A stretch of 64,000 nucleotides of DNA from the NCBI RefSeq assembly GCF_037911135.1, contig NZ_JBBLYU010000001.1:1426001-1490000 (forward strand), in the 5' to 3' direction. The DNA comes from Phaeobacter sp. A36a-5a. GTDB lineage: Bacteria > Pseudomonadota > Alphaproteobacteria > Rhodobacterales > Rhodobacteraceae. The notes under the pieces are model-generated. The model saw only the letters and a list, made by a program, of their open reading frames with translations. It was not told the origin of the DNA and did no database searches. This document shows positions 63,349-64,000 of this stretch, one piece after another. The position numbers and the translations under genes are program-made. How positions within the stretch are numbered: position 1 is the stretch's first letter; each line of letters starts with the position of its first letter.

Positions 63349-63582
63349 TCATTCGTCATCGAGCTCGAGATCCGGCCTTCCGCCTCCCGAAGGCCGGGAT
63401 CGATGCTCGAAGAGAAGGACATCTTCTTCGGTGGCGAACCAGCGACGTCCCAGCTTCCGGGCCGGCAGCTTCACCCGCCCCTTCTCCACTGGGCAACCTT
63501 TGCGGATCCAATCAGTGATGCAACGCGGCGTGCACCTGAATCTCACCGCAAGTTCTTCTGTCGTATATATTTTTCTTGTCAT
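63349..63582 (-). CDS. Excisionase-like helix-turn-helix protein
   Basis: 77 residues from ATG at 63582, with AGGAG 10 nt upstream. IYTTEELAVRFRCTPRCITD followed by WIRKG and LGRRWFATEEDVLLFE is the HTH_17 (MerR/excisionase) pattern. It ends 28 nt before the large recombinase and leads that transcript. It may act as recombination directionality factor or as repressor of the operon. Confidence 0.82.
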   Translation of the reverse strand: MTRKIYTTEELAVRFRCTPRCITDWIRKGCPVEKGRVKLPARKLGRRWFATEEDVLLFEHRSRPSGGGRPDLELDDE

Positions 63583-63609
63583 TTCCTGTTTCTCCTCTTC
63601 CGGCAAAAG

Positions 63610-63638
63610 CGGAAATAGGGAAACGGAAACGGATTCCC
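63610..63638. promoter_or_regulatory. GGAAA-type repeats in front of the HTH gene
   Basis: Successive units CGGAAAT, AGGGAAA, CGGAAA and CGGATT at 6-7 bp steps. The outer GGGAA / TTCCC (63618-63638) also form an inverted repeat. They lie 28-56 nt upstream of the HTH start and share the heptamer ACGGAAA with 59723-59824. A candidate operator for the HTH protein. Confidence 0.45.
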
Positions 63639-63771
63639 AAACGCCGGTTGGAGAATCTTCAGATCCTGTCGATAGTTGCGTCAGGCGGGGAAACCCCGCT
63701 GGAACCAAGCAACTCCAGCCTTTCAGAAAAGGCGCCCGACTTTTGTTCGATAGAGGAGCTCAAACTTGCTT

Positions 63772-64000
63772 TCATGAACCTTCCGCAGATTCACGCAATG
63801 CCTCTCCAAGGCTCCGTAGCATACTGAGCCTCTCATGCGCGGAGGACGGTCGTTGCGGCTTCACATCGTAGACATCTCGGCCTGGCTCCATCAGGACAGC
63901 GCAGCCAAGACGCTGTAGGAGCAGGGCCGCTTTGCCCGCAATGCTTTTCCGACGGTCTCGATCGTCGTTTGTTCCGGAAACGGAAATGAAAGCCAGTCGA
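63772..64000 (-). CDS. Hypothetical island protein (5' end outside window)
   Basis: C-terminal 75 residues of a leftward gene that enters from the right edge; stop TGA at 63772-63774. Readable stretches are AFISVSGTNDDRDRRKSIAG, KAALLLQRLGCAVLMEPG and LSMLRSLGEALRESAEGS. Continuous coding character and the same direction as the recombinase genes support it. No family is recognised from this part. Confidence 0.6.
   Translation of the reverse strand, partial: RLAFISVSGTNDDRDRRKSIAGKAALLLQRLGCAVLMEPGRDVYDVKPQRPSSAHERLSMLRSLGEALRESAEGS

Overview
The window looks like chromosomal DNA of a marine alphaproteobacterium of the Roseobacter group (Rhodobacteraceae; Phaeobacter, Ruegeria or Leisingera would fit). 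The support is high GC with strong GC3, TTAA-N7-TTAA CtrA-type sites, an AcpXL-like carrier protein, a class II DAHP synthase, PAS_5 and IalB family proteins, a stand-alone corrinoid methyltransferase of a split methionine synthase, and many ABC and TRAP transporters. The genus is an inference from gene content.

Left part (1-19.2 kb): a phosphate cluster reads leftwards (phoR, pstS, pstC running off the edge) with a three-unit Pho box in front of pstS. A leftward housekeeping group follows (PLP enzyme, gamma-carbonic anhydrase, gmk, yicC). A PAS_5 protein behind CtrA-like sites, the class II DAHP synthase, a GlxA-type regulator and an exported sugar dehydrogenase come next. A complete branched-chain amino acid type ABC transporter (binding protein, livG, livF, livH, livM) and a HerA-like ATPase close this part.

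Middle (19.2-43.4 kb): two terminators with no gene in front of them mark two probable tandem small RNAs, followed by an IalB protein. An envelope cluster has a ketosynthase, an AcpXL-like carrier, LpxD and an L,D-transpeptidase, facing a DUF882 peptidase across a shared spacer. After tRNA-Arg(CCG) come a split-MetH methyltransferase, a MetF-like protein and a small protein, then ppx, rlmE, a BrkB protein, cardiolipin synthase and an ion channel. An AttEFGH-like exporter and a TAXI-TRAP transporter with a coupled universal stress protein finish this part.

Right part (44-58 kb): a rightward series encodes a three-subunit molybdenum hydroxylase, a MoaD-like protein, mtnA with a FucA-like aldolase (probable DHAP shunt for 5-methylthioribose or 5-deoxyribose phosphates), a membrane dipeptidase, a five-gene peptide ABC transporter and a tandem HD-GYP protein.

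From about 58.2 kb to the right edge lies the end of an integrated element. It sits in a tRNA-Leu(CAA) gene: only the 3' half of the tRNA and its terminator remain. Leftward-reading genes encode two unrecognised small proteins, two tyrosine recombinases (one with an atypical first arginine), an excisionase-like HTH protein and a partial unknown protein. Repeats and long hairpins lie between them. The element continues outside the window, so its cargo is not visible. This island and the tandem small RNAs are the least explained parts.
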